Origin: Prorocentrum cordatum
Taxonomy: Eukaryota; Sar; Dinophyceae; Prorocentrales; Prorocentraceae
DNA length: 40,377 nucleotides
Reading direction: 5' to 3'
NCBI GenBank assembly: GCA_963575745.1
Contig: CAUYUJ010012091.1
Coordinates: forward strand, 418,104-458,480
This document shows positions 1-10,165 of the stretch, one piece after another. Both the position numbers and the translations under genes were made by a program. The notes under the pieces are model-generated. The model was not told where the DNA came from, ran no database searches, and was given only the letters and a program-made list of their open reading frames with translations. Every line of letters begins with the position of its first letter. The first letter of the stretch is position 1.

Positions 1-427
1 GGAGAAGGTGGAGGAGGAGAGGAGGAGAGGAGGAGGGGGAGGGGGAGGAGGAGGAGGAGGAGGAGGAGGAGGAGGAGGAGGAGGAGGAGGAGGAGGAGGA
101 GGAGGAGGAGGAGAAGGTGGAGGAGGAGGAGGAGAGGAGGAGGAGGAGGAGGAGGAAGGGGAGGGGGAGGGGGAGGGGGGGGGAGGGGGAGGGGAGGAGG
201 AGGGAAAGAGGGGGAGGGAGGAGGGAGGAGGGAGGAGGGGGGAGAGGGAGGAGGGAGGAGGAGGGGAGGGGGAGGGAGGAGGAGGAGGGCGAGGGCGAGG
301 GCGAGCGAGGGCGAGGGCGAGGGCGAGGGCGAGGGCGAGGGGGAGGGGGAGGGGGAGGTGGAGGGGGGGAGATGAGGAGGAGGAGGAGGAGGAGGAGGAG
401 GAGGAGGAGGAGGAGGAGGAGGAGGAG
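1..427. repeat. GGA/GGGA purine-only microsatellite
   Basis: The top strand is almost purely A and G: GGA triplets give way to GGGGA, a short GAGGGC stretch (about 286-340), then GGA again. The Gly/Glu/Arg-rich open frames here are products of the repeat and not protein evidence. The array is cut by the left edge of the window. Such a homopurine tract could form triplex DNA. Confidence 0.95.
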
Positions 428-691
428 TTGGAAGTCAGACGTGGGAGCAGCACCGCCCCTCTCGGCCCCTGGCCGCCCCTCGGGCCAGGAGCCCTCGCGG
501 CTGCCCGCAGGGCACTCGCGCTGGCCCTCGCGATCTCCCACGACGACACCGTTGTGGCCGCCATGTACTTTTCGTGGGAGTTCAAGTACGCCGTGTATCT
601 AACGGGCTGTGCCCCACGCCACGATGCGATCGCATTGTTCGCGAAACTTCGAAGCCAAGGGTTTTCAAAGGATTTCGGCACGCGCGTGTGA
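428..691 (+). CDS. Possible exon tail after the GGA array, unknown
   Basis: The frame leaving the GGA array stays open to a TGA at 689-691. It encodes an Ala/Leu-rich stretch followed by FSWEFKYAVYLTGCAPR and a short basic end. The composition is more protein-like than the surroundings, but there is no start outside the repeat, no recognisable domain and no second copy to compare. It may be an exon fragment or chance. Confidence 0.15.
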   Translation: MEVRRGSSTAPLGPWPPLGPGALAAARRALALALAISHDDTVVAAMYFSWEFKYAVYLTGCAPRHDAIALFAKLRSQGFSKDFGTRV

Positions 692-1760
692 CGACGCGCG
701 CGCGCGTGCATCTCGTCTCTAAGTGTTTGCAAGGGGTTCTTGCGACAGCACGCGCGCGCAGGAGCGTTCGAACGATTTCGACATGCAGCATGTTATGACA
801 CTGTTGCAGACGCTATGGTTTTCTCAAGGATTCGCGAGAGAACGAACGCAAACTGTGTTCTTTGTTTTGGGAATTCGTGTTGCGAAATCGTGTGTGTGTG
901 TGTCTTATATGTTTTCGGGACACTCGATTTTGAAATCCTCACGGAACCTATGGCCTGTTCAGAGTCATTCGATTTGCGCCCGCGACGACGCGCGCGTGCC
1001 CCTTTGTTGCCATGGATGCTTGGGAACTTGTGATACTTGATCAACAAATGCGCGCGCACGGTAATTCTCTGACAGAAGATGAGGGGGGAACCGTTGCCTG
1101 TTTGGCTGGGGTGATTCGAACCAATTCTGAGTTCGACTGCCGCGCCGCGTGCGAGTGGCCAGCTAGTCTGGCGCGACCGGCGCGGCCGCGGTGGCGCTCA
1201 CCGCTGGGGATTCCCCAGAGCGCGGTATCATGGCGACGTCGACAATGGCTTACGAGATGATGGTAGTAGCGATGTTGGTAACAACAAGTGACGATTGCGG
1301 CGGCAAGGCCAATGACGGCGCCGATGCTGATCACGTCGGTGACGACGATGGTGTCCATGCGTCGGCGGCCAGGATCTCGCAGAGATTTCGACATACGCGC
1401 GCGGCCGACGCGGGCGAGGGCACCGCATGGTATTTATTGGATCGGGGTCGTCCCCCCCCAGCACGCGCGCAGGGGGCGTCGTGATGATTCCAAGTTGCGC
1501 GTGCGAGAGGCCCGCCTGTTCGCATTGGATGAACGTGCTGGACAATCGATGCTTGTGGTAGGACTTTGCAAACGTGCGCGCGCAGATGTTGTTGAACAAC
1601 GCACATTTCAAGACCATGTCGCTTTGTTTTGAAGGAACCCGTGGTTACGAAGGAATTCGGCTTGCGCGCGCGAGTACGCGCGCGGGTGTGGACGTCGTCG
1701 GATGTGTTGTAAACGTTTCTGGGAGTTGCTGTTTGTTGACAAACGAGTGCGCGCGCATTG
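678..1760. other. Region punctuated by alternating CG (Z-DNA-type) blocks, no gene
   Basis: Blocks of 6-12 nt of alternating purine/pyrimidine CGCGCG recur near 678-707, 749-760, 990-1000, 1049-1058, 1396-1403, 1461-1468, 1575-1583, 1662-1685 and 1748-1757. They are separated by mixed sequence with no convincing frame. Codon-like structure is absent on both strands. Confidence 0.5.
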
Positions 1761-1967
1761 TTTTAGTTGGCGACGGCGGTTTGGGGGGGAACACGGTTTG
1801 GTTCGGATGCTAGGAGTTCAGATTTGGAACGAACAGTGGGGCGCAAGCATTTGTACATTTCACGCCCCAGGGGGCGACCTGCAACGCAATGGGGGGATAT
1901 CATTTCTCTTGGAAGGGGGGAGTTGGAAGTTATGCGATTCGGCAGCGACGGGGCGGCGACGGCGACA

Positions 1968-2277
1968 ACATAGCCGCTTTATCGGCGGTCAAGCCCAGAC
2001 GGCGTACGGCGAGGGGGCGGCGACGGCGACAGCATCGCCGTCAGACCAGCGGTCAGGCCCGGACGACGGGCGGCAACGAGGCGGCAGCAGGGCGGAGACG
2101 GCGACAACATAGCCGCTTTATCGGCGGTCAAGCCCAGACGGCGTACGGCGAGGGGGCGGCGACGGCAACAACATAGCCGCCAGACCAGCGGTCAGGCCCA
2201 GACGACGGGGTGCGACGAGGCGGCGACGGGGCGACGGCGACAACATAGCCGCCACACCAGCGGTCAAGCCCAGCTCT
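1968..2277. repeat. Tandem repeat, 63-76 bp units, five copies
   Basis: Units start with ACATAGCCGC or close variants at 1968, 2031, 2107, 2171 and 2243. Two unit types alternate. One is CTTTATCGGCGGTCAAGCCC followed by ACGGCGTACGGCGAGG (63-64 bp). The other is CAGACCAGCGGTCAGGCCC followed by a longer ACGACGGG-type tail (72-76 bp). This suggests duplication of a dimer. Confidence 0.85.
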
Positions 2278-2670
2278 TCATAACAAAGAAAAACAAACTA
2301 ATGACCCCTAAGTGCAAACACTGTTCGGGGGAAACAAGCTGTCGCGGGAATGGTGTCGTGAGCTATGCGGGCCCATAGTCAGAGGAGGAAGATCTATCGA
2401 TACCTTGACCCTTCCCTCGTCGTCGCCACGGGTAAATTTGTTTCGAATTCCTGGTCAGAAAGCGTTCCTGGAGAAGTTTGGGGAGTTGCGGTATTGGTAA
2501 TTGTCCACCCTTTCACGGGGGAGGAGGGAGAGGATCAGGTTTTGCAAATTTGGGTCTCCATGGGGCCATCGTCGTCACGGCTGGGCGCAGCTCGCATCTT
2601 GGTTGGGCGCAGGCTCCAGGAGAGGGCCCGGGGGTGATTTTGCAAGGGGTGCGCAGGGATTTCTGTGCTC
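2278..2670. other. No recognisable feature
   Basis: Mixed-composition sequence between two repeat blocks. Short open frames exist on both strands, but none shows a protein-like composition or a motif I recognise. Confidence 0.5.
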
Positions 2671-2762
2671 CGCGTTTTTGTTGCAACATGCTCCCCAGAG
2701 GTCTGTGCGCAACGAAATCACCACAGGCGTTTTTGTTGCAGCATGGCTCCCCAGAGGTCTGG
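2671..2762. repeat. Direct repeat around GCGTTTTTGTTGCA, 56 bp apart
   Basis: GCGTTTTTGTTGCAACATG at about 2671 and GCGTTTTTGTTGCAGCATG at about 2727 are both followed by CTCCCCAGAGGTCTG. A third, more diverged version, GCGCTTTTGCGTCGCAGCA, lies near 2866. CCCAGAGG recurs through 2694-3436. Probably a degenerate minisatellite; no gene identified. Confidence 0.6.
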
Positions 2763-3152
2763 ACCCCTTCCTGGGGGAGGGCTTGTCATCCTCTGTCGTT
2801 TCTTCACGGTCCACGGGCCTCGTCAGGCCCCCCAGAGGCCCAGAGTGGCCAACAAGAGCATCCGCTGCGCTTTTGCGTCGCAGCACGGGGCTGTCAGGGC
2901 AGCAGGAGGTCTGCCTGTCGTGGGCGCTGGCAGCCTGGTGCCCCCGCGGAGGGGCCCCGCTGGATCTGCCACTCTGCCTGCCCATCGCCATGCCAATCTG
3001 CATCGGCCTCTGGCGGCAGGCAAAGCACGCGCGGGCGGCCCGCGCGCTGCGCCTGCGCGGCGCGAGCGAGGTGTCCTGAGGTGCCGGCGCGCCAGGCGGA
3101 GGTATACGGCGTGGGGCGCGGAGAAAAATCGAGCAACCGAACGAGGCGAGCG

Positions 3153-3303
3153 CATGATTTCTCCGAGGTCCGCCCAGATTCCTCGGATCGGCGTGGGGCC
3201 TCTCTGGCGCCGCGCCGCCCTTGGGCGCGCTCCGCGCGCCTGAGGGCGCGTGGTGGGTGTAGCGCCGATCCAAGAGATCCTTGCGGACCTCCCAGAAATC
3301 ATG
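3153..3303. repeat. Imperfect palindrome, 41-bp arms
   Basis: Left arm 3153-3193 pairs with right arm 3263-3303 at 33 of 41 positions, around a 69-nt spacer that is itself GC-rich. Because of the symmetry, both strands encode similar peptides (HDFSEVRPDSSDRR on plus, HDFWEVRKDLLDRR on minus). Neither is taken as a gene. Confidence 0.8.
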
Positions 3304-3894
3304 TTCATGCCGCGTGCTGCTTCTCCCATGTCGGGTGTTGCCAGAGGTGGTTTTGGCCCAAGAGTGCCCCAGCGTCTCCAGTGAGGCCCAGGTGGCCTCC
3401 TGAACACCCCATCGCGAGGCCCAGAGGGGCCCCAGAGGCGCCAAAGTGCAGCGAGCAGCTGGGAACAGTTTGGGCTGGGGACACCTGCAGCAACCCCCGA
3501 ACATAAAGAGAGCGAACCCAGCCTGTGGCCCATACTCCCCTACCCCAGGGGCTTTCCATGGCGAATTTCCTCCAAGACCGCCACCCCAGACATCCGACGG
3601 CGTGTGTTTTCCCATACACCAGGATGGTGGTTTTGTCATTAGTGACGCCTCCGCCTCCTCAATCCTGCCGTCTCCTTCCTCCCTTACTCCACTCAGAGTC
3701 ACTAAACTCAGATTCGCTCACTCCAAGACTCACTCGCACACACATACATGCACTCAAGCCCACTGATACTCAATGCCTGTCATACTGAAACTCACTCCCA
3801 CTCAGACGTATTCACACTAAGGCTCAATAACAGTCAGACTGAGATCAAGACTACCGATATCCAAACTCTCTCATGCTCAAATAATCCATGCCCA
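3304..3894. other. Non-coding tract ending in a CACTCA-rich stretch
   Basis: No supportable gene. 3700-3860 is a degenerate CACTCA/CACACA low-complexity run. At 3351-3362 there is TTTTGGCCCAAG, one mismatch from the 3' end of the dinoflagellate spliced leader, but without a gene downstream. Confidence 0.5.
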
Positions 3895-4544
3895 CCATCG
3901 CGATATACCAGGCATAGCACGGGGGCACATAAGGGGGAGCTGTCAAGGGCTGGTACACTTGCCCAGTCGTACCAGGAGAAGTCTCGAGCAAGGCGCTTGA
4001 TTTTAGCTCCGACTCCTGGATCCCTGCGATATTGCAGGCGTAGCTTTTCGGCACTGCAAGGTGGAGCCCCCAGGGGGGTGTTCCGCTTTCCCGTTCGTGC
4101 CCAGATTGCGCGGAAGTCTCGAGTGAGGCGTTTGTTTTGCAGCTCTAACGCTTGCCTTCTGCGAGCCTTGTGATCAGTACGGCAAAGCATGGATAGCATT
4201 TGGGCAGCCCAGGGAGCAGCTGCCAGGGGGCATTACACGTGCCCGTTCGCGCCCAGATTGTGAGGCAATCTCGAGCGAGGCCCTTGTTCTGCAGCTCCGA
4301 AGCCTGTCCTCTGAGAGCCTCATGATCTCCGCGATCGAGCAGGCGTAGCTGTTCGGCACTGCAAGGGGGTTGTAGCACTTGCCCGTTCGCGCCCAGATTA
4401 CAGATTACGGGGAAATCTCGAGCGAGACGTTTGTTTTGCAGCTCCGTCTCATTGTGACTGGAGAGCCTCATGATGATCACGATATAGCAGGCATCGCACT
4501 TGGGCCCCCCAAGGAGGAGCCGCCCTGGAGTACTACACTCGCAG

Positions 4545-5420
4545 CGAGCATCAGAGACCACAGCGCAGCAGAGAGCAGCAGAGCGGGGCAGCAGAGACCA
4601 GCTGAGCACAGCAGAGAGCAGCAGAGAGCAGCAGAGAACAGGCGTAACGCTGGCACAGAGCAGGGATTTGCAGGGAACAGCACAAACAGCGCATAGCAGC
4701 AGGTATCAGCAGAGAGGGCCAGCAGAGAGCAGCAGAAACAGGCAGACATCAGCAGAGAGCAGCAGAGAACAGAAAACCGGCACAGAGTTGGTGTAGAGCA
4801 GGGTCTAGTATGGAGAAGCAGAAGCAACACAGAACGGCAGAGAGCAGCGTGTGCTAGCATTGCGGTCCAGCAGAGACCAGCATAGGCTAGCAGAGAACAG
4901 CAACTAACAACAGAGACCAGCAGAAACGGCATAGAGTTGGCGTGGAGCGGGGACTTGCAGGCATCAGCTGAAACAGCAAAGAGCAGTAGACAGCAGCAGA
5001 GTGGGCCAGCAGAGAGCATCAGAGATCAGCAGAGACCCGGCACAGAGCTGGCATTGAGCAGGTAGCAGCAGAGGGACAGCACGGAGCAGAAGGCGCCAGC
5101 AGAGTAGGCCAGCAGAGAGCAGCAGAGCAGCAGAGAGGCGGTACGATACGTATGGAGTTGGTACAGCAGGGAGCAGCGGACACCAGCAGAGTGCAGCAGA
5201 CAGCAGTAGTAGCGCGGGCCAGCAGAGACCCGCAGAGAGCAGCAGATCGCCGGCACACAGCAGATGCAGAGCAGGGGAGCAGCAGGGAACAGCACGGCCA
5301 CAGCAGTAGCAGCAGCAGAGAGCACCAGCGCAGGCCAGCAGAGGCCAGCATGGGGCAGCAGGGAGCAGCGGAGAGCAGCGGAGAACCGGCCCGCGGAGCT
5401 GGCATGGAGCTGGGAGGCCG
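4545..5420. repeat. CAGCAGAGAGCAGCAGAG minisatellite inside the 150-bp array
   Basis: Long degenerate run of CAGCAGAGA/GACCAG units with occasional GGCACAGAG or GGCGTxGAG interruptions. It begins inside a 150-bp unit (after CTCGCAGCGAGCATCAG). The Leu/Cys/Ser-rich minus-strand frames (CCSLLLSAG) are repeat products. Confidence 0.9.
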
Positions 5421-5444
5421 CGTGATGGGGGGGCGATGACTGGA

Positions 5445-5457
5445 GGGGGGGGGGGGG
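5445..5457. repeat. Poly-G run of 13
   Basis: Thirteen consecutive G follow the CAG minisatellite, close to the self-complementary GGGGCCCC at about 5478-5485. A likely sequencing or assembly trouble spot. Confidence 0.9.
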
Positions 5458-5587
5458 CAGCGAGGGCTGCCGAAAAGGGGCCCCTTAAGGTCCAGAAGAG
5501 GGCCTTGAGGGCCCGAAACGGGCATTTTTCTCCCCCCGCAGTGTATCGCCCCCCATGATTCGCGCCCAGGGAACGGAGGCCTGCATG

Positions 5588-5715
5588 CATCGCGAGAAAC
5601 AACACGGAGCAGCAGAGCAGCCGAGCAGAGACAAGAGCCCAGCAGAGAGCACCAGAGACAGCAGAGGGCAGCACAGACCAAGCACACAGCCGGCACCATT
5701 GGGGGACTAGCACGG
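5588..5715. repeat. Second CAG-rich minisatellite block
   Basis: AGCAGCAGAGCAGCCGAGCAGAGA-like sequence resumes here for about 125 bp, directly before the 150-bp unit at 5718. It is the same family as 4545-5420. The unrelated 5460-5587 segment between them contains ATTTTTCTCC and GTGTATCGCCCCCC. Confidence 0.75.
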
Positions 5716-6350
5716 AGCAGCAGGCGTAGCAGGCGTGGCACGTGGGCACCCCAAGCGGGAACTGCCATGAAGAGGGGAGCACCTGGCCCGTTCGCGGCCA
5801 GATTGCAGCGATGTCTCCTGCGAGGCGCGCGTTTGGACTGCGCCGCGTGAGCACCGCGAGGTTTTGCAGACGTGGCATTTGCGCACCCGAAGGCGGAGCC
5901 GCCAGCGAGGGGGGCATGGGCCCGTTCACGACCAGCTTGCGGGCATGTCTCGAGCGAGGCGCTCGTTTTGCACCTCCGACTTTTTCTTGTGAGCTGCATG
6001 GCCACCACGACAAGGCCGTCGTAGCTCTGAGCACCCCGAGGAGGCTAAGGAGGGGGGAGCTTGCCCGTTCGCGCCCAGATCGTGGGGCTCTTTCGAGCTA
6101 GTCGTTCGTCACGCACCTCCGACCCCGATATTCGCGACATTGGAGGCATAGAACGTAGGCGCCATGACGAGGAGTCGCCAGGGTGTTATTGCACTTGTCC
6201 ATTCGCGGCCACATGGTGAAGCCGTCTCACGCGCAACGTGGGATTGAGCACCCCCGAGTCTCTCCCCTCAGAGTCCCAGTCTCGTCCCGATGTAGCAGGC
6301 ATGACACTTGGGCACTCCAAGTGGGAACCGCCAGGGAGCGCTCAGTCGCC

Positions 6351-6595
6351 ACAGGCGAAGACTGTCCCACCCAGACACACGGTGGGAAGTGCCAGAAACT
6401 GAGATGGTATGCGCATGCGGGTAGATCGTGTCTGAGAATTTCATGTTCTACCCTCGGCCCCAGGGCTCCCGAACCGTTCTTCGGGGGCCTCTGCAGGCTG
6501 CGGTGGGAGTCAGGGCGTTCCGCCCGCGCGAGTCCATTTGAAGGCGCGCATGTGATTCGTTGCAGGTCAACGTCGTCTCGTTTGCCTTCTCCTCT
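6351..6595. other. No recognisable feature
   Basis: Unique-looking sequence after the last 150-bp unit. No frame on either strand stands out. Confidence 0.4.
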
Positions 6596-6860
6596 CGGAC
6601 AGGGGAGGGGGAGGGGGGGGGGCGAACGTCGGCGTGGGGGGGCCCGTGCAGCCTCATGGGGAGGCCTGCAGGGCGTGGGTGGTTTAGAGCGTTTCCTCTT
6701 GCAGGTGCCCACCCACTCCTCACGCTACTCCCTCTCCCGGGGTCTGGAGGGTGTCGCGGGTCGTTGGAGCGTCCAGAATGGCATCGGGGGGGGGGGACGC
6801 ACGTCGGCGCGGGGGGGGTTCGTGCAGCTTCGTGGTGGCCGAGAGGGGGGGGGAGGGCAT
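6596..6860. repeat. Two diverged copies of a ~190-bp G-rich unit
   Basis: GGGGGGCGAACGTCGGCGTGG...CCCGTGCAGCCTCATGG (about 6617-6660) is echoed by GGGGGGACGCACGTCGGCGCGG...TTCGTGCAGCTTCGTGG (about 6787-6838). Each is preceded by a CTCTCxGG...GGAGGG segment. Poly-G runs of 7-10 occur in both copies. Confidence 0.6.
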
Positions 6861-7215
6861 GTCCCGCCGCCCCAGGGGCCAGCGGTGACGCTGGTCCCGG
6901 CTGTGCAGGAACGCATTCCCAAACAGTTGCATCCGCGGCGGCTCTTTGTCTGCGGTGGCCCTTTTTCCAACATGTCGGAAGTACACGCACATACACACAT
7001 ATATACACATAGATTACACATGCAGGCATCTATACATATTTGTGCATGTGTATCGAAGGCGCCTACGGCGAATCACCGCCGCCCCCCGCCTTCTGGAGTT
7101 GCCCATGTGGCCGAGCGTTGTGGCAAGAGTTCTGTCAAGCTATCGGACCATGTGTTCCCCAGCCTTTGTGGAAATCCTTCGTTGAACATGTGGGGGGAGG
7201 ATGGCGGGGAAAACC
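6861..7215. other. Non-coding, with a short CA/TA microsatellite
   Basis: A CACACATATATACACATA stretch lies at about 6988-7015. The rest is mixed sequence with no supportable gene. Confidence 0.45.
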
Positions 7216-7219
7216 AGAA

Positions 7220-7935
7220 GGAGGAGCAGAAGGAGGAGAGGAGCAGAGGGGATCTTGGGAGCCTCTTGGGGCACTCTAAGGGCCTCCTGGGAGCTTCCTG
7301 GGAGCCTCTGGGAGTTATTTTGGGTGCCTCCTTGGGCCTCGTGGGAGCCTTTGGGGGCTTCTTTGGGGTCTCTGTGGCCGTCTTAGGGCATTCCTGGCCC
7401 GCTTGACGCCGACGGAAGCCGTCCTGGGGGCCTCTCTGGGCCGACTTGCGGCCAATTTGGGGTGCTGCAGGGCCGTCTTGGAGGACATCTTAGGCGTCTT
7501 GGAGGCTCCTTGGGTTGTCTTGGGGCCCTCTTGGGGCCGTCTTGGGGGCCTCTTGGGCCGTTCTGGGGCCATCTTGGAGGCCTCTTGGGCGATCTTGGGG
7601 CGATATTCGGGGGCTCTTGGGCTGTCTCCGCCCGTCGGAAGGCCGAATATTACCCAATGCAATTTTTTCCACGCACCTAATGGGCATCAATGATTTTGGC
7701 ATCTTCGGGTCTTCCTGGAGGCCCTATCTGAGGCCGTTTTGGCCGTCTTGGAAACCCCTTGGTGGCCTTTTGGGCCCTCTTGGGCCATCTTGGGGACATC
7801 TTGGGCCGTCTTGGTGGCCTCTTGGTCGGTTTCGGAGGCAGCTCGGACGGACGCCATCGTGGACCATCTTGGGCGAACTTGGAGGCCATCTTGGCCGTCT
7901 TGAAGGCCATCTTGGACACCTTGTCAGTTTTAGAA
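7220..7935. repeat. CTTGGGGGCCTCTTGG degenerate minisatellite, block 1
   Basis: About 700 bp of loosely periodic GGCC(G/A)TCTTGGGGGCCTCTTGGG units, interrupted once by an AT-richer patch (about 7648-7700). It reads as LGASWGPLG-type peptide on plus and RPKRPPRRP on minus, both products of the repeat. A sister block of the same family and orientation is at 35760-36290. Confidence 0.85.
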
Positions 7936-8714
7936 GCGATCAGGGCAACGGGAGACGAAATGTGTGAACTTTTCCGGGTGGCCGGCGCGCTGGGCCGAAG
8001 CCCCAGGGAGATTCTTTGAGAACGAACCAAAACCAAGCCGCATAGGATTCAGCACGGCAGGCACCTCCACAATCATCAAGGGTTCGGCCCCCGCTTCATG
8101 CTGATGCCATCGCCCCCCCCCGCGCGATGACCCCCCCCCCCTGTGGGCGTGGCGTGTTGGATTCTTCCCCTTTGGCCGTGCGGTTGTGGGTATGAGGTCC
8201 GTGTCCCCCCCCTGCCAACAGGGAGGAGGAGAAGTCGGACGAGGAGGACGAGGAGGACAACGACGACGAGGCCGACATCAGCGTCGGCATCGGCATCGGC
8301 ACGTGCATCGCCGTCATAGGCTTGCTCGTCGTTACGTCGTCGTCGTCGACGTCGACGTCGTCGTCGTCGGTCGTCGTGATCTTCCCCCCTTCATCTCATT
8401 TTTTTTGGGGGGGGGGCGAGGGACCCTGAGAGCCATCCCATCTGGGGGGGGGACGTGGGCCCGGAGCCCAGTAATCCGACTGTCGGAATAGAGTGCAACA
8501 TCTTTTTATTTTTGTTCAAAAATTGAAACAGATGTGCTCCTGACAACGGACACCTGCGACAAAGCTGTCTATTTATCGGAGGTTGGGGGGTGAGATCGAA
8601 GTGGAACGGAGAGCCCCCCACCAGGAAGTCGGTTTCGGTTTCGTGTTCGTGTCGCGCGTGCGGGCGAGGCGAAGCTGCGCGCGCGGGCGAGAGGAATTCA
8701 TTCTGCTGTCGCCA
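7936..8714. repeat. Low-complexity tract (poly-C/G, GGA, CGTCGT), no gene
   Basis: Contains C8 and C10 runs near 8114-8142, a GAGGAGGACGAGG stretch (8221-8275), a CGTCGTCGTCGACGTCGACG stretch (8333-8371) and G-runs (8407-8448). No convincing coding frame. The segment 8620-8710 leads directly into the 96-bp satellite. Confidence 0.6.
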
Positions 8715-9474
8715 GTGGTTCGCCAACATAAATGTTTCCCCCGCCGGCGCGTGTCAAGCGGTGGCCCGCATTGTCCCGTCGGTTGCCCGCCGTTGTCCTG
8801 TCTGTCGCTAGTGGTTCGCCAAAATAAATGTTTCCCCCGCCGGCGCGTGTCAAACGGTGGCCCGCATTGTCCCGTCGGTTGCCCGCCGTTGTCCTGTTTG
8901 CCGCTAGTGGTTCGCGAACGTAAATGTTTCCCCCGCCGGCGCGTGTCAAACGGTGGCCCGCATTGTCCCGTCGGTTGCCCGCCGTTGTCCTGTTTGCCGC
9001 TAGTGGTTCGCGAACATAAATGTTTCCCCCGCCGGCGCGTGTCAAGCGGTGGCCCGCATTGTCCCGTCGGTTGCCCGCCGTTGTCCTGTCTGTCGCCAGT
9101 GGTTCGCGAACATAAATGTTCCCCCGCCGGCGCGTGTCAAGCGGTGGCCCGCATTGTCCCGTCGGTCGCCCGCCGTTGTCCTGTCTGTCGCCAGTGGTTC
9201 GCCAACATAAATGTTTCCCCCGCCGGCGCGTGTCAAGTGGTATCCCGCATTGTCCCGTCGGTTGCCCGCCGTTGTCCTGTCTGTCGACAGTGGTTCGCCA
9301 ACATAAATGTTTCCCCCGCCGGCGCGTGTCAAGTGGTATCCCGCATTGTCCCGTCGGTCGCCCGCCGTTGTCCTGTCTGTCGCTACTGGTTCGCCAATAT
9401 AAATGTTTCCCCCGCCGGCGCGTGTCAAGCAGTAGCCCGCATTGTCCCGTCGGTCGCCCGCCGCTGTCCTGTCG
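8715..9474. repeat. 96-bp tandem satellite, eight units
   Basis: Units begin GTGGTTCGCC at 8715, 8811, 8907, 9003, 9099, 9194, 9290 and 9386. The spacing is exactly 96 bp, except once 95, where one T is lost near 9117-9121. Each carries AACATAAATGTTTCCCCCGC, CGGCGCGTGTCAAGCGGTGG, CCCGCATTGTCCCGTCGGTT and GCCCGCCGTTGTCCTGTCTG. Since 96 is divisible by 3, several frames on both strands stay open for hundreds of codons. The one-base deletion switches the plus frame from one 32-residue motif to another, which argues against a conserved protein. Confidence 0.95.
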
Positions 9475-10005
9475 TGAGATCGATAGTGAGATCGATAGTG
9501 AGATCGATCGTGAAATTGATAGTAACGCCGAAAGTGAGATCGATTGTGAGACCGAATGTGAGACCGAATGTTGGATCGATAGTGAGATCGATAGTGGGAT
9601 CGATGGTGAGATCGATCGTGAAAATGATAGTGGCACCGAAAGTGAGATCGATTGTGAGATCGAATGCGAGATCGATAGTGGGATCGATAATGAGATCGGT
9701 TGCTAGATCGATTGTGATATCGATAGTTCGATCGATTGGGAGATCGATAGTGGGACCGAGTGCGAGATCGAAAGTGAGATCGATAGGGAGATATATTGTG
9801 ATATCCATAGTGTGATAGTGGGGTCGATACTGAGACATCGATAGTGAGATGTCGATGGTGGGATCTATGGTGAGATCGATCGATACTGTGGGATCGATGG
9901 TGGGATCGATAGTGACACCGATTGTGAAACCGAATGAGAAACCGAATGTTGGATCGATACTGAGAACGATAGTGATATCGATCATGATATCGGTCGTGAA
10001 AACAT
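9475..10005. repeat. 12-bp GATCGATAGTGA array
   Basis: About 44 degenerate copies of GAGATCGATAGT, with variants CGAAAGTGA, CGAATGTGA and GATATCGAT. The core ATCGAT is palindromic, so the array is dense in GATC and ATCGAT sites. It begins directly after CCTGTC of the last 96-bp unit. Confidence 0.95.
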
Positions 10006-10165
10006 CATTGTCCCGCCGGTTGCCCATGATGATTGCCCATCTGGGTTGTTCATCACGGTTGCTCATCATTGTCCCGCATGTTCCTCATCATGGTTGCTCA
10101 TCATGGCTGCTCATCATGGGACACCATCATGCTTGCTCATCATGGGGCACCTTCTCTTGCTTCTC
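10006..10165. repeat. 96-bp unit remnant, then CATCATGGTTGCT repeat
   Basis: ATTGTCCCGCCGGTTGCCC at 10006-10025 matches the middle of the 96-bp satellite unit on the far side of the 12-bp array. It is followed by about eight degenerate TCATCATGGTTGCT units to 10165, one of which again contains ATTGTCCCGC (10069). Confidence 0.75.

Larger units (their letters stand above)
3895..6350. repeat. Degenerate ~150-bp tandem repeat family, interrupted
   Basis: Units carry, in order: a GCAGGCxTAGCAC-like head, CACxCCAAGGxGGAGCCGCCAG, GCCCGTTCGCGCCCAGATT, then TCTCGAGCGAGGCGTTTGTT and TTGCAGCTCCGA. Approximate unit starts are 3905, 4029, 4181, 4335, 4481 (broken), then 5718, 5860, 6012, 6140 and 6290, with spacings of about 124-154. 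Two CAG-rich inserts split the array. On the minus strand the units encode a recurring ELQNKRLARDF...WARTG peptide. Frames change between units and stops occur, so coding is doubtful. Confidence 0.8.

Noticed and set aside
1-691. Long Gly/Glu and Arg ORFs
   Set aside because: They are translations of the GGA repeat; only the last ~85 codons are non-repetitive, and these are listed at low confidence.
3351-3362. TTTTGGCCCAAG as a spliced-leader relict
   Set aside because: One mismatch to the leader 3' end, but no gene follows and it lies in a palindrome/minisatellite region; chance is plausible.
9042-10069. IDLTIDPTID and TRAGGGNIYVGEP minus-strand repeat proteins
   Set aside because: They arise from the 12-bp and 96-bp arrays; no unique start, promoter or non-repeat domain.
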